Of a stretch of 64,000 bases of DNA, positions 16,232-24,327 are shown piece after piece (positions within the stretch are counted from its first letter, which is position 1; the number at the start of each line of letters is the position of its first letter). The position numbers were made by a program, and so were the translations under genes. The DNA is from Marmoricola endophyticus (lineage in GTDB: Bacteria > Actinomycetota > Actinomycetes > Propionibacteriales > Nocardioidaceae), in the NCBI RefSeq assembly GCF_014644415.1, contig NZ_BMKQ01000001.1, positions 2,357,556 through 2,421,555 of the forward strand, in the 5' to 3' direction. Under the pieces are notes generated by a model, which worked only from the letters and a program-made list of their open reading frames with translations, made no database searches and was not told the DNA's origin.

Positions 16232-16492
16232 CATGCGTGCCGATAGAAGTGAACGCAGTGAAATGCTTGGTGCAGGACGGTCGTCGATGCTGGTCGAAAT
16301 CTTTGCGTGAATAGGATTGGGCGACGTTGAAATCTTCTTCCAGGCACTTCAAAGCGACAGGGCTATGTTGAGCGTTACCGTCGCCAAAGGGGTGGGGACC
16401 CGCTGAGCGGCGAACCACAGAGTGTCTGTCTGTCCCGTGCTGCGATGGTGGTGGTTGCAGCGCGCCGGCGAAATGGTGACTGGGGGTGTGCG

Positions 16493-17776
16493 GTGTCGCG
16501 GTTGCGATTGTTCTGGGTGTGGCCTGATAGCGGGGCTGTCTACGGGAAGTGGGGCGACGGGCCTGCGGTGGACGCCTTCGTGCGGTCCTCGCGCCGCGTG
16601 TGTGAGCTGGTCGAACGGTCGCTGTCGGACAGACACATCGTGACCCCTCACTCGGAGGTTCGGCTGCACGCGGCGCGGAGCGAGGACGACCGCGTGCTGG
16701 TCAAGATCAACGGCACCCGTGATGAGGGCTGGGACAGCGCCACCGTCTTGGTCCCTGACGCGGTGGCTGATCTGTCCGCCCAGGAACGCGGCGTGCTGGT
16801 CCTCAACGTCGCGGATAAGGTGATTACTGCGCTGGCAGACCTCCGTGGATGGGAGAACGTCGAGCAACTCAGCGGCATCCGTGACGACGCCCTGAGCCAC
16901 AACCTCCGCTACACCCAGGTGGGGCCGTGGAAGACGAACCGAAGCAGGAAGCTGCGGGCTCGTCCGGTCGCGGAAATCGCCGACGACGGTCTGACCCGCC
17001 TGCACTACGAGGTGGCCGACGCGCGCACCGGCGAGGACATTGGGGTGACCCGTTCTACGTGGGTGATGGAGAACCGGCGCCTGCGGCTCCAGCGATTGTT
17101 CGAAGCCAGCCGCTGGCAGGGACCAGGGCGGATCGCAGTGCGGCGCCACGAGTTCTACGGCCAGGGTCAGTGGAGCGAGAGCGTGAGGGAGTTCGACGTC
17201 GACGAGGCGACGCCGGCGCCCACGCCGGCTGATCCGTCTGAGCCGGCACAGCTGACGCCGCTCTCCGAAGACGCGACCGCGCGGTCGAATCTCGACGTAG
17301 AGGTCGTGACGTGGTGGGGAGAGGGCACGGATGAGCCGAAGGTCATGTCGGGCGGGTTCACCTCGGATACGCCCGGTGATTACAGCGAATACCAGGCGGC
17401 CTACTTCGTCGTCACCACCTGGATCAACCAGCACTGCGCCCGGTGGTGGGCGGCGGCGGAGCCGAACGTGCTCCACCTCTACCTTGGGGTCTCCGACTAC
17501 TACCGCACCGGCAGATCGGTGCGCCTCAACGGCGACAAAGTGACCGCCACTGCCCGTCGACGACCCGAGGACCTCCACGGCAACCACCGCGACCGCGCCC
17601 TGGCCAGAGAAGACCTCGCAGCTCTGCTCGCCCGCATCGCAACGCGACTAGGTTTGCCTGCCCCGCCCGACCTTCCAGACCCTGAGGTCGTAGCGACCGA
17701 GATTGACCAAATCGTGCGGCGCCAACTCGACGCGCGCCACCATGACGAGCGCTGGCTGAATGAAGTACCCGAGTAA
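16493..17776 (+). CDS. Unrecognised cargo protein of the element
   Basis: 427 residues from GTG 16493 (GGGGGT upstream). It is soluble, with no signal or membrane segments, and has two parts joined by an acidic/Pro-rich linker (about residues 235-265, with TPAPTPADPSEPAQLTPL). The N-terminal part starts LRLFWVWPDSGAVYGKWGDG and includes GTRDEGWDSATVLVPD. The C-terminal part has DVEVVTWWGEGTDEPKVMSGGF and a YQAAYFVVTTWINQHCARWW segment. I recognise no family. It is divergent from the relaxase and shares the oriT-like intergenic region with it. As the first cargo gene it might belong to the defence functions downstream, but nothing in the sequence proves this. Confidence 0.7.
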   Translation: MSRLRLFWVWPDSGAVYGKWGDGPAVDAFVRSSRRVCELVERSLSDRHIVTPHSEVRLHAARSEDDRVLVKINGTRDEGWDSATVLVPDAVADLSAQERGVLVLNVADKVITALADLRGWENVEQLSGIRDDALSHNLRYTQVGPWKTNRSRKLRARPVAEIADDGLTRLHYEVADARTGEDIGVTRSTWVMENRRLRLQRLFEASRWQGPGRIAVRRHEFYGQGQWSESVREFDVDEATPAPTPADPSEPAQLTPLSEDATARSNLDVEVVTWWGEGTDEPKVMSGGFTSDTPGDYSEYQAAYFVVTTWINQHCARWWAAAEPNVLHLYLGVSDYYRTGRSVRLNGDKVTATARRRPEDLHGNHRDRALAREDLAALLARIATRLGLPAPPDLPDPEVVATEIDQIVRRQLDARHHDERWLNEVPE

Positions 17777-18321
17777 CGAATTTCCGGAATTTCGCCAGAG
17801 CACAGGAACGGACTCTCACCCTCGTCCAATCCGTCCTCCCTCTGGCAAGCTGAGGTCAACCCGGAAGACAGACGTCAACACCTCGCGTTTTTACAAGCGG
17901 TCGTTACCCGTATATCCCCAGGCATCTTCTTCTGCCAAGACCTGGCTCTTCCCATCGTGACACTGAACTACGTATACGCCGTGACGAAGCAGCAATGGTT
18001 TGTCACGGTGATGGGTCCTATTGACCATCTTTGCTGTCTACGATGCCAATTGTCTCAAGCAAGAGCACGCCTTTCCTAAGTTTAAAGACAGGGTTGCGTC
18101 TAGTGGCGAAATCCTCGCCTTCTCCATGAATCCGTCTCTGGTCGGGTCGGCAGGATCAAAAGTGAACTATTGGCCCGATTGGAAGACGTCCGGTGCTGCG
18201 CGATAGCCCCGAGTTGCGGTCCACTCTCGCGCGCGGGCGTCCCTATAACCGCGTGGGCGCGCCGCCACCAGCCGCAGTGCGCGGCGATGATTGTGCCGTG
18301 CTGACTAGCTCGGCATACAAG
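17777..18321. other. Gene-poor, lower-GC stretch inside the element
   Basis: 545 bases without a convincing gene. The only open frame of note (18021-18206, TTG start, 61 codons) has no ribosome site and no recognisable motif. Base composition is visibly more AT-rich than the chromosome, suggesting DNA of separate origin or a decayed gene. Confidence 0.5.
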
Positions 18322-18591
18322 TTATAGCTGCTTCCGCAGCCACTCGCTTCCCTCGGTCGAAAAACCGGACCATGCGCCAATTCCTCCCGACTTCACAACA
18401 AGGAATTTGTCGTTGTCGTCGGCGTGTTCGGCGATTCCGTCGCGTAGTTGCGTAGCGGACAGATTTGTGACAATAACCCAGGTACTACCCAGATGGTGCC
18501 ACCAGTTCGTATGCGACTTCAGATATTTGATTAGGCTGTCGTAATTTTTACCGGGCGCCTTGAGGTCGTAACTGACGAGATATGCCGTCAT
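18322..18591 (-). CDS. SinR-like (Cas2/ferredoxin-fold) small protein
   Basis: 89 residues from ATG 18591 with a strong GAAAGGAG ribosome site. It begins MTAYLVSYDLKAPGKNYDSL, with YLKSHTNWWHHLGSTWVIVT, a middle HADDNDKFLVVK and an end WSGFSTEGSEWLRKQL. This pattern matches small proteins annotated SinR family, whose YDL-x-Y start and beta-alpha-beta layout resemble Cas2/VapD ferredoxin-like nucleases. Biochemical activity is unproven for the group. It is divergent from the AAA_13 ATPase gene across a 206-bp promoter region. A toxin-like or nuclease role beside the ATPase is possible and is inference. Confidence 0.7.
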   Translation of the reverse strand: MTAYLVSYDLKAPGKNYDSLIKYLKSHTNWWHHLGSTWVIVTNLSATQLRDGIAEHADDNDKFLVVKSGGIGAWSGFSTEGSEWLRKQL

Positions 18592-18797
18592 TGTGTTGCT
18601 CCTTTCAAAGACCTACTAACCCAAACGAAAGATGGGCAGCAGGGTTACGCGCTAGCAGTCACGCCCGTAGGACGAACCCCTACCGGCGTCGCTCCCAAGC
18701 GCGCCGCCACGTCGATCGGCGTCCCACAGGGGATCGCCTGCTGACGACTTCAGCCGTTGACCCCGACCTGTCCCTGGTGGCCTCTAGGTTGCTCACT

Positions 18798-20972
18798 ATG
18801 AAGAAGCTGAACGTCGAGCTGAAGAACTGCCACGGCATCCGGGAACTGGATGCAGCATTCGACTTCGCGAAGGGCAGCGCCATCGCGGTCTACGCGCCCA
18901 ACGGCACGATGAAGACGTCGTTCGCCCAGACCTTCGAGGACCTCGCCAGCCGCCAGGAGTCGTCCGACCGCATGTTCCCAACGAGAGAGACTGAGCGGCG
19001 CATCAGCGACGAGAACGGCGACGAGCTTGACCCGGACGATGTCGTCGTCGTGCTCTCCTACGACGAGGAATTGGGTCCCACCGAGTCCACCTCGACTCTG
19101 CTCGTAAACCCCGAGCTGCGTCGGGAGTACGAAGGACTTCAGGTTGACCTCGTAGAGGCGCGCGACGAACTGGTGGCTGCACTGCGCGACCAGTCCGGAA
19201 CGAGGCAGGACATCCTCGGCACCGTGTCGAGGGTGTTCACCCAAGAGGCCGACAAGTTCTTTGAGGCGCTGATACGTGTCGAGTACGAGGTCGGTCAGCT
19301 TGAGGACACCGGGTTCGCAGGCCTGCCGTACGACGTTCTTTTTAACGACAAGGTCGACGCTGTCTTACGCACCCCCGGCGTCCAGGCGGAGCTGGCTAAA
19401 TACGTCACCCGCCTCAACGAACTGCTGGACGAGTCCGCGTTCTTTAACCGCACATCGTTCACCTTTTACAACGCGTCAAACGTCACTAAAAGCCTGGGCG
19501 ACAACGGGTTCTTCTCTGCGAATCATTCACTGCTTCTCCACGGCGGAGATACCCCGCGCACGGTGACCAGCGACGCCGACCTGAAGGCGCTGATCGCCGA
19601 AGAGAAGAAGCGGATCACGGACGACGAAGCCCTCCGTAAGAAGCTGGAGTCGGTCGAGCGAGCCACACAGAAAAACGTCGACGCGCGCAAGTTCTTCGAT
19701 TTCATCGCGAACCGGGAGGAGCTTCTACCGGAGCTCACGAACGTCGGCTCCTTCCAGCAGAAGGTCTGGAAAGCGTATCTCAAGGCTCACGAGGACCTGT
19801 ACCAACGCGTCCTCAGGTGCTTCAAGGACACGGAGGAACGCAGAAAGGAGATCGAGAAGCAGGCCGCTGAAGAAAGCACGCAGTGGGAAAGGGTCATTCG
19901 GATCTTCAACGATCGCTTCTTCGTGCCGTTCCGCCTCAGCGCTGAGAACAAGCACAGGGTCGCACTCGGCCAGGAGACCATTCTCAAACTAGTCTTCAAG
20001 TTCGAGGAGGGTGGCGAGTCAAGAGGGGTGGAGCGGGATGATCTGCTCTCTGTGCTCAGCAACGGCGAAAAGAAGGCCCTCTATATCCTTAACGTGCTCT
20101 TCGAAATGGAGACGCGCAAGGCGGCGGGCCGCGAGACTCTCTTCATCATCGACGACCTCGCCGACTCGTTCGACTACAAGAACAAGTACGCCATCATTCA
20201 ATACCTCAAGGAAATGGCCGAGCACACCGACTTTAAGCTCTTGCTGCTCACGCACAACTTCGACTTCTTCCGGACCCTCGTCAGTCGCGGCGTCGTGGGC
20301 TACAACCGCTGCTTCATGGCACAAAAGGGCGACTCCAAAGTCGTTCTCAACCAGGCTCAACACGTCAACAATCCGTTCATCCGCGGCTTCAAGCAAAACT
20401 TCTTCTCAGACGGCATGCAGCGCGTCGCGTCGATCCCGTTCGTGCGGAACATCCTTGAGTACACGAAGGGCGAGGATGACTCCGATTACATCGCGCTGAC
20501 GTCGCTCCTGCACTGGAAGTCCGACTCGGCCTCGATCACCAATGCTGACCTTGACCGGATCTTCAACGCCACCTTCGCTGGTCAGCAGGGCAAGGCCTGG
20601 GTGTCACCCGGCGATTCCGTGGTGGACCTCGTGATCGAGCAGGCTGACCTTGCCCTTGAGGCGCCCGAGGGCGTGAACTTCGAGAACAAAATTGTGCTGT
20701 CGATCGCCACTCGGATGCTCGCGGAGAAGTACATGGTTGACAAACTGACGGACCCAGACTTCACGGGTGCAATTGTGGCGAACCAGACGCAGATTCTTTT
20801 CCAGGCGTTCAAGAGCCGCGGCATCGGCACATCTGAGGCCGTGGAAACGCTCGACGGCGTGGTGCTAATGACGCCGGAAAACATCCACGTGAATTCGTTC
20901 ATGTACGAGCCCATTATCGACATGTCCGACGCGGCATTGCGGGACATCTACACCCAGGTTAAGAACCTCTAA
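18798..20972 (+). CDS. AAA_13-type ABC ATPase, possible PrrC/RloC-like defence effector
   Basis: 724 residues from ATG 18798 (weak ribosome site; GTG 18777 is an alternative). The N-terminal half-site has a variant Walker A, YAPNGTMKTS at residues 34-43, with Met in place of the usual Gly before Lys. A long helical middle (about 110-390) follows. The second half-site has ABC signature LSNGE (420-424), Walker B LFIIDD with D-loop ADSFD (448-459) and the H-loop LLLTHNFDFFR (483-492). The C-terminal 170 residues include PFVRNILEY and LTSLLHWK, giving R550, E554 and H572, an R-x3-E...H arrangement reminiscent of PrrC/RloC anticodon nucleases. There is no CxxC zinc hook. It is best placed in the AAA_13 group; the nuclease role is inferred. 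Confidence 0.78.
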   Translation: MKKLNVELKNCHGIRELDAAFDFAKGSAIAVYAPNGTMKTSFAQTFEDLASRQESSDRMFPTRETERRISDENGDELDPDDVVVVLSYDEELGPTESTSTLLVNPELRREYEGLQVDLVEARDELVAALRDQSGTRQDILGTVSRVFTQEADKFFEALIRVEYEVGQLEDTGFAGLPYDVLFNDKVDAVLRTPGVQAELAKYVTRLNELLDESAFFNRTSFTFYNASNVTKSLGDNGFFSANHSLLLHGGDTPRTVTSDADLKALIAEEKKRITDDEALRKKLESVERATQKNVDARKFFDFIANREELLPELTNVGSFQQKVWKAYLKAHEDLYQRVLRCFKDTEERRKEIEKQAAEESTQWERVIRIFNDRFFVPFRLSAENKHRVALGQETILKLVFKFEEGGESRGVERDDLLSVLSNGEKKALYILNVLFEMETRKAAGRETLFIIDDLADSFDYKNKYAIIQYLKEMAEHTDFKLLLLTHNFDFFRTLVSRGVVGYNRCFMAQKGDSKVVLNQAQHVNNPFIRGFKQNFFSDGMQRVASIPFVRNILEYTKGEDDSDYIALTSLLHWKSDSASITNADLDRIFNATFAGQQGKAWVSPGDSVVDLVIEQADLALEAPEGVNFENKIVLSIATRMLAEKYMVDKLTDPDFTGAIVANQTQILFQAFKSRGIGTSEAVETLDGVVLMTPENIHVNSFMYEPIIDMSDAALRDIYTQVKNL

Positions 20973-21150
20973 GAACGGCTTCGTCGACAAGCGCACCGAC
21001 TGAAGAACCGTCTACTGCGCTGCGGACGTCCGCACGCCCGTCATTGCCTGTCCCCGCAGCGGCATCCCGCACCGGCACCCGTCTACGCGCCCTTGAGGCG
21101 TTGGACCGTCTCCGGGAGGCCTCGTGGCCGGGTCCACGGCCTGTCGCACC

Positions 21151-21176
21151 TGACCAATAAACTGCGTTATCGGTCA
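21151..21176. promoter_or_regulatory. Operator-like palindrome upstream of the MerR/DUF433 antitoxin
   Basis: Arms TGACCAATAA (21151-21160) and TTATCGGTCA (21167-21176) are reverse complements except for one position, with a 6-bp centre, about 58 bp upstream of the start at 21234. Size and spacing suit a MerR-type dimer, so autoregulation by the downstream protein is likely but inferred. Confidence 0.55.
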
Positions 21177-21233
21177 CCGGCGGCCTACGCTGCTTGGACC
21201 CACCCGTCCCACCTGTCCCGCGAGGTGACCGCT

Positions 21234-21851
21234 ATGGCGTCTGAAGAACAACTCGTCATGCTCACCCGCCCGCGGCTTGCTCGAATCGGCGGCGTCTCGG
21301 AGCGCCGCCTTGACTATTGGGAGAAGACGGGTCTGGTCGCCTCGACTGTCGACGACCGCCTGTCGGGCTCGCGCCGCATCCGGCTGTATGACTTCACCGA
21401 CGCCATGACCGCGATGGTGCTCGCGTCACTGCGACAGAACGTGAGCCTGCAGCACGTGCGACAGATCGTCGCGCATCTACGCAGCCTGGACTTCGGAGTG
21501 ACTGAGGTGCGATTCGCGCTCGCCGGTAATCGGGTGCACTTTCAGCTGCCCGACGGGACGTGGAGCGATGCGGCCGATCCCGGCCAGATCGCGATTAGCG
21601 AGGTCCTCGACCTGCGACCGCTGCGCGCAGCGGTACTCGGTGCTGGCGCCCGCGCAGAAGAGCATCGAGGGCAGATCGAGCGTCGCCGCGGCGTGCACGG
21701 CTCGAAGCCGGTCATCGCCGGCACGCGAGTCCCGGTCAAGACGGTCCAGGCTTTCCTTGAGCGCGGGCGCAGCGCGGCCGAGATCATTGAGTCCTACCCT
21801 GCACTGACACCCGATGACGTAGAGGCAGTTCGAGGCCTGGCCTCAGCGTGA
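21234..21851 (+). CDS. MerR-like/DUF433 antitoxin (VapB45-type)
   Basis: 205 residues from ATG 21234. The N-terminus is a MerR-like winged HTH (LARIGGVSERRLDYWEKTGLV ... RRIRLYDFTDAMTAMVLASLR) and the C-terminus a DUF433 segment (GSKPVIAGTRVPVKTVQAFLERGRSAAEIIESYPALTPDDVEAV). This matches the layout of Mycobacterium Rv2018 (VapB45), the partner of a PIN-like toxin. Its stop overlaps the start of the toxin gene (GTGA), typical of a coupled TA operon. It would bind the palindrome at 21151-21176 to repress the operon and neutralise the RNase. Within the element it probably serves maintenance or phage defence. Confidence 0.85.
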   Translation: MASEEQLVMLTRPRLARIGGVSERRLDYWEKTGLVASTVDDRLSGSRRIRLYDFTDAMTAMVLASLRQNVSLQHVRQIVAHLRSLDFGVTEVRFALAGNRVHFQLPDGTWSDAADPGQIAISEVLDLRPLRAAVLGAGARAEEHRGQIERRRGVHGSKPVIAGTRVPVKTVQAFLERGRSAAEIIESYPALTPDDVEAVRGLASA

Positions 21852-22201
21852 GGTTCGTCCTCGATCAGGACGTCGACGCAGCACTCGTTACGACGCTGGT
21901 CGCAAGTGGCCATGAAGCTTGGACCGTGGCTGCAGCTGGCATCCCTGACGCGGCCGACGACGACGTTTCGGTCTACGCCGCCGCGAAGGACGCAGTCGTT
22001 GTCACCCACGACATCGAGTTCTCGGCGCGCCGTCGGAAGAACCCGCACGGGCGACACGTTCAGCTCGGATGCCCAGAACCCGACGCAGTGGACCTAGTCG
22101 GGGCTTGCATCGACGAGCTTGCCAGCGCTATCGAGCCCTTCAGCGACATCTTCGTGTACGTCAGCAAGGACGGCATCAAGACCCACTTGCGCTGGACCTA
22201 G
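21848..22201 (+). CDS. PIN-like toxin ribonuclease (DUF5615 / VapC45-type)
   Basis: 117 residues from GTG 21848, overlapping the antitoxin stop by 4 bp. It starts RFVLDQDVDAALVTTLVASGHEAWTV and contains VVVTHDIEFSARRRK, giving the acidic residues D6, D8 and the TxD element of the DUF5615/Mut7-C-like PIN fold. The counterpart is Rv2019. The predicted activity is Mg-dependent RNA cleavage. The spacing and order (antitoxin first) agree with known VapBC45 loci. The sequence is complete, with no sign of decay. Confidence 0.83.
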   Translation: MRFVLDQDVDAALVTTLVASGHEAWTVAAAGIPDAADDDVSVYAAAKDAVVVTHDIEFSARRRKNPHGRHVQLGCPEPDAVDLVGACIDELASAIEPFSDIFVYVSKDGIKTHLRWT

Positions 22202-22674
22202 CCGCGCACCGGTTTGCGGACCATGCGAGCGAGGCTCCTGCGGACGTCGGTCGACCTTGGCGCTCGAGACCTGCGGTAGAGCCTCGGCCTTGACGCGGGT
22301 CGAGTTGCGGAGCTAGCAACCAACACGGCTCGGCGATTCTGCCGTCAAGGCGACGCCGGCAGCGGTGTGACAGCGGTGCCGCGATCCCGGATCTAGTCCG
22401 CAACTAGTCCGCAAAAAGTTCGGGATAAGCCAACGCCAGCAAACGACGCTCACATCAGCAGATTGCGCGTTTGCCCAGCTCAGCAGCCGCCTTCGAAAGG
22501 GTTCGACAACGTCCAACGCTCGCCGATATCTGGCCGCCGACTTCCCCTGGAACTGCGACTGGTCGGCAGCTGCACCGTCTATTGATGCAAGGGCTTGATC
22601 GCTCTGCCCTGGCCACCTCCTTCGACGTTCGCCTGAGGCGTCTCAGGGGCGAATCGTATGAACGGCCGCACTAC
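22202..22674. other. Gene-free gap between the TA pair and the exonuclease gene
   Basis: 473 bases with no supportable gene. A short direct repeat (CTAGTCCGCAA twice near 22392-22413) is the only structure seen. The two flanking genes converge here, yet no strong terminator hairpin is evident. Confidence 0.45.
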
Positions 22675-23907
22675 TCAACTGACGCCGTTCATCGCGTCGA
22701 GCATCCTGCTGAATGTGGTCTCGTTGACGACGGGGATGTTGTAGGAGCGCGCCTTGGCCGCCTTCCCGCTTTGTGAGTCGGGGTCCGCGGCCACGACAAC
22801 CCTGGTGTCGCGGGTTACGCCTCCGCAGATCAGGCCGGCCCCAGCGGCTCTCGCTTCCCAGTCCTGGCGTGGGGTGCTCAGCGTCCCGGTGAAGACGACC
22901 CGGTCGCCGTGCTGAAGCGCCAAAGATCCGCTACTCGTCGGTCCACTGAGGCGTGGCGTCGTCCGGCGCAACGCGATATCGACAAGTCGGCGGGGCAGGC
23001 CCAGCATCGCCGCCACGGCGTCGAGTTCTTCGCGTTCGGCCGCAGTCACAACTCCGTCTTCTAGTGCGGCCGCGGCGAGAGAATCGAGGTAGCTCGCGTG
23101 CAGGGCGGAGAGTTGGTCGCGCGCGAGCCCGAGACTCGTGGCGACGGCGATCAGCTCGGCTTCCTCGTGGGCGGAGAGGTAACGGTCGAGCATCGCCTTC
23201 TCGAGCACGTCGAGGTAGGCATCGACGAGTGGGTCATCGTTCCGCGGCAAGTGACTGCTGATGCGGTCCAGCCACGCGTCGGGGCGGGGCGGCGACGAGC
23301 TCCGCTGGACGAAGGAAACCTCGGGCAGGGGGTCGGGGACGACCGGCCAGCGGTGGCTGCGCGAGGAAGTGCTGAGCCTGCTCCACGGCAGCGGAGTTTC
23401 GGCTCGCTGCAGGTAGTAGCGCAGCAGGCCGGACGTAGCGGTCGCGTCCCCGAGTGCGGAGTGCTCGTCGTGGTGGGAAACGCCAGCGGCGGCGCAGCAG
23501 TCGCGCAACTTTCGCGACGCGCCGCTCAGGAAGTGCGATGACCACTGCATGGTGCACAGGCCTGGGCTTGGCGGGACCGTTCCGGCTTGCGAGCGGTCGA
23601 ACTCGTAGTCCAAGAAGCCGAGGTCGAACCGGGCGTTGTGCGCGACGACGGTCCGGCCGGCAATGGATCGGATGATCAACGGCGCGAGTTGCTGGAAGGT
23701 TGGTGCGCGGAGAACCTCTCGGGCAGTGATGCCGTGGATGTGAGTCGGCCCGACATCGCGGCCTGGGTTGATCAAGGTCGACCAACTGCCCTGTACCTCG
23801 CCGGTGTCGGAGACGAAGACCATCGCGATCTCCACTACCCGGTCGTGCTTCTTTGGGAAGAGCCCCGTGGTCTCCAGATCAATGACTGTGTACCCGCTCA
23901 ACTGCAC
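22675..23907 (-). CDS. DEDDh 3'-5' exonuclease with TerB-like and BRCT domains
   Basis: 410 residues from GTG 23907 (AAGGGA upstream); the open frame continues to an ATG at 24129 but the added residues look non-coding. The exonuclease domain (1-165) has D10 and E12 in VIDLETTG, D95 in HNARFD, and H149/D154 in HSALGD, the complete DEDDh set of DnaQ-type enzymes. The middle (about 225-300, with ALEDGVVTAAEREELDAVAAMLG) resembles TerB/tellurite helical domains. The C-terminus (about 330-410, GDRVVFTGTLS...) is an LigA-type BRCT. The last cargo gene before attR, it is probably a DNA-processing or nick-sensing defence or repair nuclease. Confidence 0.85.
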   Translation of the reverse strand: MQLSGYTVIDLETTGLFPKKHDRVVEIAMVFVSDTGEVQGSWSTLINPGRDVGPTHIHGITAREVLRAPTFQQLAPLIIRSIAGRTVVAHNARFDLGFLDYEFDRSQAGTVPPSPGLCTMQWSSHFLSGASRKLRDCCAAAGVSHHDEHSALGDATATSGLLRYYLQRAETPLPWSRLSTSSRSHRWPVVPDPLPEVSFVQRSSSPPRPDAWLDRISSHLPRNDDPLVDAYLDVLEKAMLDRYLSAHEEAELIAVATSLGLARDQLSALHASYLDSLAAAALEDGVVTAAEREELDAVAAMLGLPRRLVDIALRRTTPRLSGPTSSGSLALQHGDRVVFTGTLSTPRQDWEARAAGAGLICGGVTRDTRVVVAADPDSQSGKAAKARSYNIPVVNETTFSRMLDAMNGVS

Positions 23908-24155
23908 ACTCCCTTCTTCGGTGCGAAGGTACGTCGACTTCGTGCGGTCGGTGTCTGAATCGAAAGTTCCGCCCGCGATGGGGGACAGGATGCTTACGAG
24001 TGGTAACCGCATCCGTGGGGACTCCTGCAGCGGGGATCGCCGGACCCCCACCAGACGCACCCCGGGACGCGTATTGGGTGGCTGGTCAGGGCTGGCGGTT
24101 GATGCCTGCGGACCCGAGAAGGTGTCCAAGAGTCCTGCCGTCGTGACGTACCGAT

Positions 24156-24175
24156 CGGCTCAATTACGGCTCAAG
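24156..24175 (+). promoter_or_regulatory. Candidate integrase arm-type site, right
   Basis: CGGCTCAATTACGGCTCAAG matches the left-end copy (10996-11015) at 19 of 20 positions in the same orientation and lies 152 bp inside attR. The 420 bp between the exonuclease start and attR contain no supportable gene. Confidence 0.55.
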
Positions 24176-24327
24176 TTGAGCCCAAAGATGCCCGCTCCCC
24201 GACCTACGACGACTCTTCGCGCCATTGCCCGACACTTGCGTGGCACCCCCGCTGACCTGCATATTTGTCACCAGAGTGGTGTCGTCTCGAAGCGCGTCTG
24301 GGCGGCACCAGACAGCCCCGGATCGGC

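Noticed and set aside
18021-18206. Small ORF of 61 codons in the AT-rich gap of the element
   Set aside because: TTG start, no ribosome site, no motif and no conserved partner; kept only as a note on the gap.
18322-20972. A CRISPR-Cas remnant, because of the Cas2-like small protein
   Set aside because: There is no repeat-spacer array and no other cas gene anywhere in the window.
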